Assembly: GCA_015709675.1 (NCBI GenBank)
Contig: CP054182.1
Location: 2,025,448-2,089,447 of the forward strand
Reading direction: 5' to 3'
DNA length: 64,000 nucleotides
Source: Ignavibacteriales bacterium
GTDB lineage: Bacteria > Bacteroidota > Ignavibacteria > Ignavibacteriales > Ignavibacteriaceae
The first letter of the stretch is position 1, and each line of letters begins with the position of its first letter. This document shows positions 36,477 to 46,034 of this stretch, piece by piece. The notes beneath the pieces are model-generated. The model saw only the letters and a program-made list of their open reading frames with translations. It was not told the origin of the DNA and made no database searches. A program made the translations under genes and the position numbers.

Positions 36477-37553
36477 TCAGCCGCTGTGACGGATATTGAG
36501 GATGTCTCCATCCTTTACAATGTATTCTTTGCCTTCAAGGCGCCAGACTCCGGCCTCCTTGCATTTTGCGAAAGTCTGGAATTTAAGAAGGTCTTCATAA
36601 TGAACCACTTCCGCGCGGATAAACTTTGCGTAAAAATCTGTATGGATAACTCCTGCCGCATCCTGCGCGGTGTCGTTTACCTTAATGGTCCAGGCACGGC
36701 ACTCATCCTCACCCACGGTAAAGAATGACTGCAGCCCCAGCAGTTCATAAGAACGGCGGATGATTCTGGAAAGCGCTGACTCGGTAATGCCCATATCTTC
36801 CATGAATACGGAAGCTTCTTCTTCAGATAAATTTGCCAGTTCAAGTTCAAACTGGGCGAAGAAGGGGATAACAATCAACTGGGATTTTTCGAACCGGGTG
36901 TTTATTGATGCAACCAGTTCATCGGCTTTGTCTTTGGAGTTTTCATCAAGGTTTAGTCCGATGATTAATGGCTTAATGGTAAGAAACTGATACCCTGAGA
37001 TTACTTTCCTTTCATTCTCATCCAGTTCAAGAAGGCGGAGAGGCACTTCATTGGAGATATGATCCATCAGTTTTTTGAAGACCGGAAGCTCACGGACAAG
37101 CTGATCGCTTTTTGATTTCTGAACATCCTTCTCAATTTTCTGGAGGCGGTTTTCTATCATCGCCATGTCATTCAGAAGAAATTCAGTTTCAAGGAATTCG
37201 ATATCCCTGACCGGGTCAATAGAGTCTTCCGGATGAGGAACCGCGTCATTCTGAAACTGGCGCACCACATGAAGCAGTGCATCGTTATTCTTTACTTTAT
37301 TCAGGAAGTCGGAAGTGATCTTCACTTTTCCGGTATCTGCAACCTGAAGACCGGGGATGTCAATGAACTCAAGAATAGCGTTCACTTTTTTCTGGGGATT
37401 AAACATCTCCGTCAGGAGATCAAGCCGTTTATCAGGGACGCGAACTACGCCTCTTGAGCCGTCTGCCTTCGGCGTATCGGTTACCTGTCCGGTTAGTGTC
37501 TGAAAAAGGGTGGTCTTTCCGCTGTTTTGGAGTCCTACTATACCTATCTGCAT
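36477..37553 (-). CDS. ychF: Redox-regulated ATPase/GTPase YchF (OLA1 family)
   Basis: 358 residues. OBG-family P-loop GIVGLQNSGKTTLFQTL at the N-terminus, DIPGLQVADTGK for G3, and the unusual G4 LNLDEN (N-x-x-E in place of NKxD), which in YchF goes with ATP preference. The C-terminal TGS domain ends with VKDGDILNIRHSG. It binds the ribosome and is linked to stress and redox control (family knowledge). There is no Shine-Dalgarno site in the few bases before the ATG. typA follows. Confidence 0.96.
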   Translation of the reverse strand: MQIGIVGLQNSGKTTLFQTLTGQVTDTPKADGSRGVVRVPDKRLDLLTEMFNPQKKVNAILEFIDIPGLQVADTGKVKITSDFLNKVKNNDALLHVVRQFQNDAVPHPEDSIDPVRDIEFLETEFLLNDMAMIENRLQKIEKDVQKSKSDQLVRELPVFKKLMDHISNEVPLRLLELDENERKVISGYQFLTIKPLIIGLNLDENSKDKADELVASINTRFEKSQLIVIPFFAQFELELANLSEEEASVFMEDMGITESALSRIIRRSYELLGLQSFFTVGEDECRAWTIKVNDTAQDAAGVIHTDFYAKFIRAEVVHYEDLLKFQTFAKCKEAGVWRLEGKEYIVKDGDILNIRHSG

Positions 37554-37882
37554 CGCACGAAAAAAAATTTAAAACACAAATTTACGAAAAAAAGGGCTCA
37601 GAATCTATTGAAAACCCCGGCTTACACCCCTGAAGATGAAGCAATAACAGTAATTTAACATAGGAGAAACCGGATATGGTACAGTTAAAATCCGGCGTGA
37701 AGGGATATAATCTTCAACTGCGGCTGCAAGTCAGGCAGACCGGATAATTAATCATCAGTATAGAACTTTTTCTTAAAATAAGCGTACTAAACAGCAGTAA
37801 ATGCTTCATTTTCACAATATTTTTATGTTAATTTGCATAAAGCATCTTCAGGCAAATTAGGACTAAATTCCGGAGTTACAGT
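37554..37882. other. Divergent intergenic region between ychF and glgC
   Basis: About 330 bases. It should contain both divergent promoters. A possible 23-codon frame at 37676-37747 has AGGAGA 9 bases upstream, and a CCGGAT/ATCCGG inverted repeat overlaps its start. Neither is strong enough to call as a gene or operator. Confidence 0.4.
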
Positions 37883-39124
37883 ATGATATTTCCAGGTTCC
37901 GCGATCCTCAGAGACACTATTACCATGATCCTTGCCGGAGGGCAGGGGGAAAGGCTTTATCCGTTAACCGCCTACAGAAGTAAGCCGGCCGTGCCGTTCG
38001 GCGGCAAATACCGCATCATTGACTTCGCCCTTTCCAATTGTCTGAACTCCGGACTGAGGAGGATTTATATCCTGGTTCAGTATAAGTCAGACTCACTTAA
38101 TCAGCATATCTATGAGGCCTGGAGCATTTTTAACCCGGAACTGGGTGAATTTGTCTTTACCGTACCACCGCAGAGAAAAATCAACGGTGACTGGTATCTC
38201 GGCACCGCGAACGCAATTTACCAGAACATGAACCTCTTTTCATCTGACCGGAAGTGTAAATGGGTCCTGCTCCTCAGCGGTGACCATATATACAAAATGG
38301 ACTATCTGAAAATGCTGCAGAACCATATTGACCGCAAGGCTGATCTTTCCCTTGCAAGTATAAATGTTCCCGTGGATGAAGCCAGCCGGTTCGGCATTGT
38401 AGGCATTGATCCTAATAATAAGGTAAGTGAGTTTATTGAGAAACCGGAAAATCCCCCCGAAGATCCGAACAACCCGGGGCAGTCTCTGGTGAATATGGGC
38501 ATATATATCTTTAACACTAGTGTACTGAGGGACGTGCTGAACGATATGGTATCCAAGAAAATCAAGAATCATGATTTTGGCCAGGATGTAATCCCATACA
38601 TGATTAAAAACGGCATGGATGTGTATGCCTATAACTTCGTGGATGAAAACAAGAAGACGAAGCCCTACTGGAAGGATATCGGGACCATTGAATCCTATTA
38701 TGATGCCACCATGGATCTGATATCGGTTGTTCCAGAATTCAACTTGTATGATTATGACTGGCCGATACGCACGTATCAGAATCAGTATCCTCCGGCAAAA
38801 ACCGTGTCACACGAAGGAGACAGAATAGGCCGTACACTCAACTCGATGCTGTGCGACGGAACTGTTGTATCAGGCGGTCTGGTTGAGCGCTCAATTATTG
38901 GTGCCAATGTGAGAGTGAACTCCTACTCATATATAACCGATTCCATCATCATGAACAGCTGCAATATTGGCCGCCGTGTTAAAATACGCCGTGCCATCAT
39001 TGATAAGAATGTAGTGATTCCGGAAGGAACCGAAATTGGTTTTGATCCGGTAGAAGACCGGAAGAAATTTACTGTGTCCGAATCCGGAATTGTGGTTATA
39101 CCCAAGAACTACGTATTCAGGTAA
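37883..39124 (+). CDS. glgC: Glucose-1-phosphate adenylyltransferase
   Basis: 413 residues. Makes ADP-glucose for glycogen synthesis. The N-terminal signature ILAGGQGERLYPLTAYRSKPAVPFGG (nucleotide loop and regulatory Arg/Lys) is complete, followed by LLSGDHIYKMDY, VSEFIEKPENPP and NMGIYIFNT. The C-terminal left-handed beta-helix (about 300-400) is typical. GGAG is 8 bases before the ATG. Other glycogen genes are not in the window, so the enzyme stands apart from them. uvrC follows after 14 bases. Confidence 0.96.
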   Translation: MIFPGSAILRDTITMILAGGQGERLYPLTAYRSKPAVPFGGKYRIIDFALSNCLNSGLRRIYILVQYKSDSLNQHIYEAWSIFNPELGEFVFTVPPQRKINGDWYLGTANAIYQNMNLFSSDRKCKWVLLLSGDHIYKMDYLKMLQNHIDRKADLSLASINVPVDEASRFGIVGIDPNNKVSEFIEKPENPPEDPNNPGQSLVNMGIYIFNTSVLRDVLNDMVSKKIKNHDFGQDVIPYMIKNGMDVYAYNFVDENKKTKPYWKDIGTIESYYDATMDLISVVPEFNLYDYDWPIRTYQNQYPPAKTVSHEGDRIGRTLNSMLCDGTVVSGGLVERSIIGANVRVNSYSYITDSIIMNSCNIGRRVKIRRAIIDKNVVIPEGTEIGFDPVEDRKKFTVSESGIVVIPKNYVFR

Positions 39125-39138
39125 AACAGCCGGCGGGC

Positions 39139-41031
39139 ATGCATCCGGATCTTCAGACAAAGCTTGAGAATCTTCCTGATAACCCGGGTGTCTATCAGTT
39201 TTTTGACGAGGCAGGCAAGTACCTTTATATAGGCAAGGCGAAAAACCTTAAGAACCGGGTACGCTCCTATTTCCAGAAGGGGGATCACTCCGTGAGGATC
39301 GGGCTGATGGTGAAGAAAATTCACGATCTGCAGTTAGTGATCACTGATTCTGAAATTGAGGCGCTGGTCCTTGAAAACAATTTCATAAAGCAGTATAAGC
39401 CCCGCTATAACATCCTGCTGAAGGATGACAAATCATTCCCGTATATACGCATTACCAACGAACTATTTCCGAGGATATTTCCCACCCGCCGGATAATCCG
39501 CGACGGATCCAGGTATTACGGACCGTATACGGAAGTCCGTGCGATGCGTTCGGCACTAAGGATGATAACTCAGGTGTTCAGGATACGGAGCTGCAGGCTT
39601 CAGATAGATGAACAGAGCATAGAAAAAAAGAAGTTTAAGGTTTGTCTGGATTATCATATCAAGAAGTGCGACGGTCCCTGCGAAGGACTAATCTCATCTG
39701 CTGATTATAAAAAGATGGCAGATCAGGTTGGCAAGCTCCTCTCAGGCAAGACTTCCGATCTGATAAAAGAACTGAAGCAGGAAATGAATGCTGCAGCGGC
39801 AGATCTCCGGTTTGAGTTTGCTGCTGAGATCAGGGATAAAATAGACAAACTTGAAACCATTTCAGAAAAGCAGAAAATCATCAGCAGCGATGAGGAGGAC
39901 AGGGATGTAATAGGAGTTGCATTTGAGGGGAAAGATGCAACATGCACCATCTTTAATCTCCGAGGCGGTAAACTGATAGGTAAAAAACAGCTGCGTCTTT
40001 CCATAAGTGATGACAGCACTGAAGCGGATATCTATGCATCGGTGATAAAGCAGTTTTACGCAGAAATGGTTGAGATACCTGATGAAATACTGCTTGCTGC
40101 AGAACCGCCGGAGACTGAACTGATCCTTGAATGGCTCAGAAAAAAAGCTGAGAAAAAAGTAACATTTCATTATCCGAAGCGGGGAGATCTCAGTTCGCTG
40201 CTTAAGCTCTGCAAAGAAAATGCTCTTCTGCAGCTCAAGGATATTCAGCTGCAGAGAATGAAGAAAGAGGGGAATCTTCCTTATCCGGTCAAAGCGTTAC
40301 AGCGGGATCTCCGGCTGAAACATCTGCCACGCAAGATTGAGTGTTTTGATATCTCTAACCTTCAGGGGACTGACACTGTTGCGAGCATGGTGGTCTTTTC
40401 TGACGGTAAGCCAAAGAAAAGTCTTTACAGGAAATTTATAATCCGCAGTACTGAAGGGGAGCCTGATGATTTTGCTAGTATGTTTGAAGTAATAAGCCGG
40501 CGGTATAAACGTTTGAAAGAAGAAGGGGGTAAACTTCCGGATTTAATTATGGTTGACGGAGGCAAAGGGCAGCTTTCAAGTGCTGTGCAGGCACTGAACA
40601 AACTGGGGTATGAGAATTATGCAATTATCGGACTTGCAAAGCGGCTTGAGGAGGTTTTCTTCCCCGGACAGTCTGAACCGGAAAACATTCCCAAAGTATC
40701 ATCCGGGCTTAAACTGCTGCAGCAGGTCAGGGATGAAGCGCACCGTTTTGCAATCACTTTCCATCGTGAGCGCAGGAGCAAAAGAACATTTACCTCGGAA
40801 CTGAATGAAATTAAAGGAATCGGGGATGTTGTTGCCGCAAAACTGCTCACCCATTTTGGAAGCATCAGGGCAATAAGAACTGCCGGAATGGATACCCTTA
40901 CGCCGGTTGTCGGGGAAAAGAGGGCCAACCTGATTGTCCGCTATTATAATGAGCATCCTGAACTGCTTGCTGAGGATGAATCAGAGCAGCCGGATGAAAC
41001 GGGGTTGGCTGAACTTCCTCCCGGAGAGTAA
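39139..41031 (+). CDS. uvrC: Excinuclease ABC subunit C
   Basis: 630 residues. Nucleotide excision repair nuclease. GIY-YIG domain at the N-terminus (GVYQFFDEAGKYLYIGKAKN, about 15-34), a UvrB-binding UVR motif near 205-235 (ELKQEMNAAAADLRFEFAA), and an RNase-H-like C-terminal nuclease (CFDISNLQGTDTVASMVVF). The C-terminal helix-hairpin-helix LNEIKGIGDVVAAKLLTHFG is also intact. All expected catalytic regions are present. It is part of a short run glgC-uvrC-lipoprotein-sixA. Confidence 0.97.
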   Translation: MHPDLQTKLENLPDNPGVYQFFDEAGKYLYIGKAKNLKNRVRSYFQKGDHSVRIGLMVKKIHDLQLVITDSEIEALVLENNFIKQYKPRYNILLKDDKSFPYIRITNELFPRIFPTRRIIRDGSRYYGPYTEVRAMRSALRMITQVFRIRSCRLQIDEQSIEKKKFKVCLDYHIKKCDGPCEGLISSADYKKMADQVGKLLSGKTSDLIKELKQEMNAAAADLRFEFAAEIRDKIDKLETISEKQKIISSDEEDRDVIGVAFEGKDATCTIFNLRGGKLIGKKQLRLSISDDSTEADIYASVIKQFYAEMVEIPDEILLAAEPPETELILEWLRKKAEKKVTFHYPKRGDLSSLLKLCKENALLQLKDIQLQRMKKEGNLPYPVKALQRDLRLKHLPRKIECFDISNLQGTDTVASMVVFSDGKPKKSLYRKFIIRSTEGEPDDFASMFEVISRRYKRLKEEGGKLPDLIMVDGGKGQLSSAVQALNKLGYENYAIIGLAKRLEEVFFPGQSEPENIPKVSSGLKLLQQVRDEAHRFAITFHRERRSKRTFTSELNEIKGIGDVVAAKLLTHFGSIRAIRTAGMDTLTPVVGEKRANLIVRYYNEHPELLAEDESEQPDETGLAELPPGE

Positions 41032-41057
41032 GCCAAAAAAGTGATATATTTTATTTT

Positions 41058-42278
41058 GTGTTTATTTACAATTTCACTGATTTGCTGAACAAACTGAGTT
41101 TAGGCGTAACTGCCCTTATTTTTATAACTGTGGCTGCTTTCAGCGGCTGCACCACCGAATCGGATGTAAAACCCTTCACGGGAAATGATCTGTTTAAGCT
41201 TGTTGAATCAGCTGTCGCGGGAAACGAAGCGGTAAATGCCCGGCTTGGAGAGCTCTTTGACTACTCCCTTCCTCTTCCTGGGCAGTGGAATACCTTTTAT
41301 CTGGACAGCATCACCGCCAAAAACCGTCTGAAGTTCTATTACCTCCTGCTCGAAAACCCCAATCCGGTATATAACAGATTCGCGGTTTATGACAGTCTGG
41401 GGCATCTCTATCTTATGGATAAATCGCTTAATGGCAATCTTTCGGTTTTTACCGGTCAGCTTGATTCGATCCCCTACTTCCGGGTAACGGAAAGTTTCAG
41501 GACAAAGGATACCATTATTGTCCGTAGGCTTAATTTATATACGTATCATTATACCACCTATTCTCTGGCTTTCAGATCGTTCACCTATTATAAAGAAAAC
41601 AATGTTGAACGGGAGCAGTATATAGAGTCCATTTCGCTTAAAACTATCAGCACAAAATTCCGTACTGAGCCGAATTCCGATTTTACTCCGGAGGGGGAAA
41701 TCTTTACCTATGATTCCGGCACCGAAACCTATCAGGGGAAATACCGGTATTTTGATTCGATGGTAGTACAGCGGATTAACACGTTCAAGGGTAAGGTTAG
41801 CGACCGGCAGATTTATGATAAAAATACGGCTCTCCGCTCAACAGGGTGGATGTCAGCCGAGGACTCAGCGAAGCTCTTTAAGAAACCGCCTGAGCAGCCA
41901 AAGGGTTTTTCGATATTTGTGCCTGAGGGATGGAAGATCCGCAGGGATATCTTTATTACTGCCTATATAAAGCAGCCCAAGCAAGGAACGATGTATATCA
42001 ATGACAGCCAGGCGGCAAGTTTCTCTGTGATAGAGCTTGCCATTGATGACTCAGCGGAAAATCATCTGAGCCATAGTCTTGAAATACGGGTAGAAAAGCC
42101 ATTCCCCGTCCGTATGACGGAAATGATGGTGGTTAAGAGGCTGCATATGCAGTTTTTTGAGGTGCTTTGCTCGGACAAGCGTTACCTGATCATCTTTGAA
42201 GCGCCGGCATTTTCCTATGAAAAGCACAAGGATATATACGAAGCTATTATCAATTCTTTCGGAGTGAACTGTTCATGA
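41058..42278 (+). CDS. Lipoprotein of unknown function
   Basis: 406 residues. N-terminal hydrophobic segment and lipobox-like AFSGC (Cys at about 32), then a soluble, mostly beta chain with no recognised catalytic motif. A TonB-box or repeat structure is not evident. The start is taken as GTG at 41058; a TTG a few codons inside is possible. It is 26 bases after uvrC and overlaps sixA by 4 bases (ATGA). An envelope role is inferred only from the lipobox. Confidence 0.75.
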   Translation: MFIYNFTDLLNKLSLGVTALIFITVAAFSGCTTESDVKPFTGNDLFKLVESAVAGNEAVNARLGELFDYSLPLPGQWNTFYLDSITAKNRLKFYYLLLENPNPVYNRFAVYDSLGHLYLMDKSLNGNLSVFTGQLDSIPYFRVTESFRTKDTIIVRRLNLYTYHYTTYSLAFRSFTYYKENNVEREQYIESISLKTISTKFRTEPNSDFTPEGEIFTYDSGTETYQGKYRYFDSMVVQRINTFKGKVSDRQIYDKNTALRSTGWMSAEDSAKLFKKPPEQPKGFSIFVPEGWKIRRDIFITAYIKQPKQGTMYINDSQAASFSVIELAIDDSAENHLSHSLEIRVEKPFPVRMTEMMVVKRLHMQFFEVLCSDKRYLIIFEAPAFSYEKHKDIYEAIINSFGVNCS

Positions 42279-42754
42279 ATGTATATTTAATAAGGCACGG
42301 AGAAGCTGAATCCGGAGGATATTCCGTGTCTGATTTTGAGCGCCGGCTCACCCCCCACGGCAGGAAGGTGGTTAAAAAGGCGGCTGAATACTGGAAAAAA
42401 ATTATACCCGTACCGGAACTGATTGTCTCCTCCCCTCTGCTGCGGGCAAAAGAGACGGCTGAGATTGTCCACAGCGTTTTTGGGGTGAAAGCGGAAATAA
42501 CCTTCGACCGGCTTCTTGCCGGGAATCTGGATACTGACAGCGTCTGTGAAATGATTAATATGACAGGAGTTAATTCAGTCATGCTCTTCGGGCATGAGCC
42601 GGATATGTCTCACCATGTTTCGAATATGACTTCTCTGGGGCATCTGCATGTTGAATTCAAAAAGGCAATGATTGCCAGGATTTCATTCACATCCAGGGCT
42701 GCAAAAGGGCGGGGAGTGCTGGAATATATGATTCCCGCTAAGATTTTTGAATAA
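42275..42754 (+). CDS. sixA: Phosphohistidine phosphatase SixA
   Basis: 159 residues, the size of SixA. The N-terminal catalytic motif LIRHGEAESGG carries the RHG histidine, with VSSPLLRAKETAEIV and the second histidine in LFGHEPDMS. SixA removes phosphate from phosphohistidine on phosphotransfer proteins; in this organism the target is unknown. The start overlaps the lipoprotein gene by 4 bases. The SRP RNA gene lies convergent 5 bases beyond the stop. Confidence 0.92.
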   Translation: MNVYLIRHGEAESGGYSVSDFERRLTPHGRKVVKKAAEYWKKIIPVPELIVSSPLLRAKETAEIVHSVFGVKAEITFDRLLAGNLDTDSVCEMINMTGVNSVMLFGHEPDMSHHVSNMTSLGHLHVEFKKAMIARISFTSRAAKGRGVLEYMIPAKIFE

Positions 42755-42759
42755 AAAAA

Positions 42760-42845
42760 GGGTAGACACTTACCCGGACGGAATACTGACCGTTGCTGCC
42801 TTCCGGCCCTGGCGGGGTTGGGTACCCGCCCGTCAAGTGCTACCC
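42760..42845 (-). ncRNA. ffs: Signal recognition particle RNA, small bacterial type
   Basis: On the minus strand the 5' GGGTAGCACTTGACGGG pairs with the 3' end near CCCGGGTAAGTGTCTACCC, forming the long SRP hairpin. The conserved domain IV tip CAGGGCCGGAAGGCAGCAA is exact. Length is about 86 nt. A T-run follows on the minus strand, acting as terminator. It forms with Ffh the particle for co-translational membrane targeting. Confidence 0.97.
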
Positions 42846-43461
42846 AAAAAAATTGAGATTTCAAATATAGGGAAAAGAGGGGAGAGATGCGATGGATAAA
42901 TTGAGCGGGAAGTAACTTATTTGATTTCTTTTACAAGTCAGTTCTGCTGTTGTAATTGCATTCTGGGATATCCATTTGGGGAAAAATGAAATTCACCTCT
43001 GAAGCTTCTAAAATTATAAAACTATTCATTACTTTTACGCGGTAAGGGGAGGTTCTTCGGCCGTACATTTTTCCAGTATCTATTTAAATACGGATTCGGT
43101 TGTTAACATTATCTTGATTGCAGCCTATCTGCCTAGCTGAAATTTCTCCTGAGTTGAAGAGTACGAATTTATTCTTTATGACGCAGATGCATTAAGAAAT
43201 CCCGGCTTCGCCGGTATCGTAGTTTTAAAGAACAGTTGTTCATCAGGAGTTTGTAATGATTGCTGATTAATTATTACTCTTAAAGTCATCCGTAATTCCA
43301 CAGTTTTTTTTACATAGTCTGCCGGTGTCTGAATATTTTTTCTTCAGCAATATGGCTAATTGAAATGCAGTATATATAAAAAATTCATTGGGCGTTTTAC
43401 CTACCGGAGTGACCACAGAGATTTATATACACCGCAGCCATTAGAAGTATCATCCTGGGTT

Positions 43462-43509
43462 GGTTAAGAAAAGGGTTAATAAACCGGTTAATATAAGGAT
43501 TAATAAAAC
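43462..43509 (+). repeat. Four 12-bp iteron-like direct repeats
   Basis: Units start at 43462, 43474, 43486 and 43498 with exact 12-bp spacing: GGTTAAGAAAAG, GGTTAATAAACC, GGTTAATATAAG, GATTAATAAAAC. The core GGTTAAT is conserved. Such phased repeats usually bind a protein. They lie 570 bases upstream of the AAA ATPase gene. Confidence 0.75.
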
Positions 43510-43723
43510 CAGGGCTTTGAAGAGACAATCAATCCTTCTTCTTGATACTCATTATACCGAAACTTCTAATAAAAATAAATCAATAGGAAATTCCTTTGGT
43601 TAACTTAAGATGATGCGTATATTTTCTGTGCCCGGGAAGCGTAACCATCTGATTTATTATAACGGAGAAATTCAGATCAATCTGCTGTCATCCATACTGA
43701 TGCGGCAATTGATAAAAAAGGCC

Positions 43724-43757
43724 GCCCCGCGGAGTGATAAACCGCGGGGCATTTTTT
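43724..43757 (+). terminator. Orphan rho-independent terminator in the gene-free island
   Basis: Perfect 9-bp stem GCCCCGCGG/CCGCGGGGC, 9-nt loop, then A and T6. No gene ends just before it, so it may end a small RNA or a decayed gene. Confidence 0.8.
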
Positions 43758-44079
43758 ACCGATTTTTGTTATTAATTATTATAAAAATATTTATATTATT
43801 AACGGAAAATGAATATTCAATCTGATTTATTATACCGGATTTTCGGGATTTTAGGGTATAATAATTTCATGGAATTACAGGCCTCCTGTCAGAGCTGAAG
43901 GTTTATTGTGAACAGATTATTGGTAAGGGATGATTGGCGGTTCCTGTTTTATTTTCCGGTATGATCAGAGTTTTGCAATCAAATAAGCAGCTCGTATTTC
44001 TTTGGTGATTTTTGGTATCCGTTTCATGCGGATATGAGGGTTGAAATGCGCGGTGGAAACGTAAACATTTTTATAGTTA

Positions 44080-45564
44080 ATGGGAGAGAAACCGGTGAAT
44101 TATTTTCACAGGGTCAGCGAAATACAGGATCTGGAAGAAAAGTGTGGTTCCGGGAATGGTTCATCGAAATTCATTCTGGTTGAAGGGAATAAACACACAG
44201 GGAAAACTACGCTTGTTTCAAAGTTTCTGGAGTCCAGAGGGGGAATTTACATTAAAATTACTCAGACTCCTTCACATCTTCAGCTCAGAGAAATTTCTTC
44301 AAGACTAAAGCAATATGTGAACGGCGAGGGTTATATTCCCGAACTGGTAAGCTGGGATGAGTTTTTTACCTGTCTGTTTCAGCTATCAAAAAACAAACCT
44401 CTATGTGCAGGGCTGGACGAAATTCACAATCTTGAACAGATTAACCCTGGTATTTTAACCCGTCTGAAAAAACTCTGGCAAAAGGATGCACAACACTCCC
44501 AACTTAACCTGATTGGGGTGACGCTGCCCGTCTGCCGTCAGGAGGGGGGACAGCTTAAAAGTGTTAGTGTGTTGAATGATCTGTTTCACGGAGTTGTGAA
44601 AGTTGGTGAACTCAGTTTTACCGAAGTCTGCCGTTATGCACTTTCAGAGGATGAAAGAGCTGATTTCATCATGCTCAGAAACGTTTATATTTGTTTTGGA
44701 GGGCTTCCCCGTATTTATCACTATCTTTCTCAGGAAAAGCTCTGGAGCAGATCATTTGATTCAGTGCTCGGAAGTCTGATGCGAATGCAGTTCAGTCCGC
44801 TCGCTCCTGTAATAGAAACCCTGACTCACTCCATTCCCGAAAAAGGAAATACAGTTTATAATTCAGTGCTGCAGTCTCTGGCACATGAGTATGCAACCGT
44901 AAGCAGCATAGGGCACCTGATCGGTATTCCTGCCACAAGTGTAATAAAATACCTGACCATTCTTGAAAAAAAGAAAGAAATAATCCGGAGGATTGTTCCG
45001 CTATCAACTCCGGAGCCGGAAAAGTCCCGGTATGGCAGATATATATTCCGGAACAATTTTCCCCCCTTCTGGTACCGCTTTAAGGAGCGGAGCAGCGGTA
45101 TAAATGACCCCGCTGGGTATGAGACAGGAATAGCGGCACTTATACCGGAGGTGGAAGAGTATATCCGCAGCCGTTACTCCAGATTTGCATGCGGTTTGCT
45201 GCTTTCCGGCGAGGCGGATGAGTTTTTTGCTGCATGCAGGGGGCCAGAGGATACTGAAGCAGGTCCGGTCTGGAACCGTTTTATTTATTTTGAAACAGCT
45301 CTTTATAACCGGAAACGCCATGAGATTAAAATCATCCATTTTGCCGGGGAAAATGATGATTTTAGCACACTGGTAAGCCACGTAAAGAGAATCCGCGATC
45401 ATTTTGGAATGAAAAAAGCGGAATTGCATGTCTTTATTCCGGAAGCGAATCAAAAAGAATTAAAATTTCTGATACCTTATGAAGAACTGAAAATTCATAC
45501 CGGCTTCCCCGATGAGCTGATATTTAACCGCAGCGCAAAGGAATTGCAATTGGTCTCTGATTAA
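44080..45564 (+). CDS. Archaeal-type AAA ATPase with DUF234-like C-terminus
   Basis: 494 residues. Walker A GNKHTGKTT at about 36-44, Walker B LCAGLDEIHN at about 108-117, sensor-like LIGVTLP near 147. After the ATPase core comes a winged-helix segment (YATVSSIGHLIGIPATSVIKYL, about 270-291), then a DUF234-like C-terminal region (FRNNFPPFWYRF and onward). These ATPases are common in archaea and in patchily distributed bacterial loci; their role is mostly unknown. The ATG at 44080 has no ribosome site; a GTG at 44095 follows GGGAGAG with good spacing and may be the true start. It follows the AT-rich island and precedes an orphan gene by 25 bases. Confidence 0.82.
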   Translation: MGEKPVNYFHRVSEIQDLEEKCGSGNGSSKFILVEGNKHTGKTTLVSKFLESRGGIYIKITQTPSHLQLREISSRLKQYVNGEGYIPELVSWDEFFTCLFQLSKNKPLCAGLDEIHNLEQINPGILTRLKKLWQKDAQHSQLNLIGVTLPVCRQEGGQLKSVSVLNDLFHGVVKVGELSFTEVCRYALSEDERADFIMLRNVYICFGGLPRIYHYLSQEKLWSRSFDSVLGSLMRMQFSPLAPVIETLTHSIPEKGNTVYNSVLQSLAHEYATVSSIGHLIGIPATSVIKYLTILEKKKEIIRRIVPLSTPEPEKSRYGRYIFRNNFPPFWYRFKERSSGINDPAGYETGIAALIPEVEEYIRSRYSRFACGLLLSGEADEFFAACRGPEDTEAGPVWNRFIYFETALYNRKRHEIKIIHFAGENDDFSTLVSHVKRIRDHFGMKKAELHVFIPEANQKELKFLIPYEELKIHTGFPDELIFNRSAKELQLVSD

Positions 45565-45589
45565 ATACAAAAACAGACAGGAAAAAGAT

Positions 45590-45976
45590 ATGATAGTATC
45601 TCAGGAATTGCATTTTGTCCGGGACGGAAATCCTGTATATACAACATATAACAGCAGGAAGCTAAAAGGATATTTACTCGAAAGAGGTGAGGTAGACCGT
45701 CATGGTCTGAGGCTGCATTTTGAATGGTACTGCTTCCGGTTCCACCTGACTGTAGAAGTTCAGCCTCCGCCGGAGGGTTATACATATAGCAGGCTCATGT
45801 ACCGGCATAATGATATCTCTGCACATAATTATTGCAGAACAGGAGTAACCGGGACAAAAGTCCTGTATGGAAGCCAGTTTCATCTGATTCAGAGCAGATT
45901 CTGGCTGCCGAGGATATTTTCAATTTTATCCAATCCCGATAAATTCAGAGCTGTATATAGTTCAGCAAAAACTTAG
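45590..45976 (+). CDS. Orphan 128-residue protein
   Basis: Not recognised. It is rich in aromatics and histidine (HFEWYCFRFHLTVEVQPPPEG), with no signal peptide or membrane segment and an Arg/Lys-balanced charge. AGGAAAAAG lies before the ATG, and the gene follows the AAA ATPase by 25 bases, so both are probably one unit ending at the terminator at 46035. A small partner or target of the ATPase is possible but unproven. Confidence 0.55.
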   Translation: MIVSQELHFVRDGNPVYTTYNSRKLKGYLLERGEVDRHGLRLHFEWYCFRFHLTVEVQPPPEGYTYSRLMYRHNDISAHNYCRTGVTGTKVLYGSQFHLIQSRFWLPRIFSILSNPDKFRAVYSSAKT

Positions 45977-45996
45977 AGTATTATCTTCTATTACCA

Positions 45997-46023
45997 CTGA
46001 CTGGATTTGAACCATCCAGTCAG
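45997..46023 (+). other. Strong stem-loop before the terminator
   Basis: Perfect 9-bp stem CTGACTGGA/TCCAGTCAG with a 9-nt loop, between the orphan gene stop and the terminator. It has no T-run of its own, so it may be a 3' RNA-stability or regulatory element. Confidence 0.6.
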
Positions 46024-46034
46024 ATCCACGGTAG

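Larger units (their letters stand above)
42846..44079. other. 1.2-kb AT-rich gene-free island
   Basis: No credible protein gene is visible. It holds four 12-bp direct repeats (43462-43509), an orphan terminator (43724-43757), a small hairpin CCCGGCTTCGCCGG near 43201, and long A/T stretches. A 71-codon frame from 43610 runs through the terminator hairpin and is not supported. A non-coding transcript ending at the terminator is possible. Confidence 0.55.

Noticed and set aside
37676-37747. 23-codon frame with AGGAGA upstream, before glgC
   Set aside because: Too short to support without conservation; kept only as a note on the intergenic region.
43610-43825. 71-codon frame in the AT-rich island
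   Set aside because: It runs straight through a perfect terminator hairpin and has no ribosome site.
42846-44079. CRISPR array in the repeat-bearing island
   Set aside because: The repeats are only 12 bp, contiguous and without spacers, and no cas genes are present.
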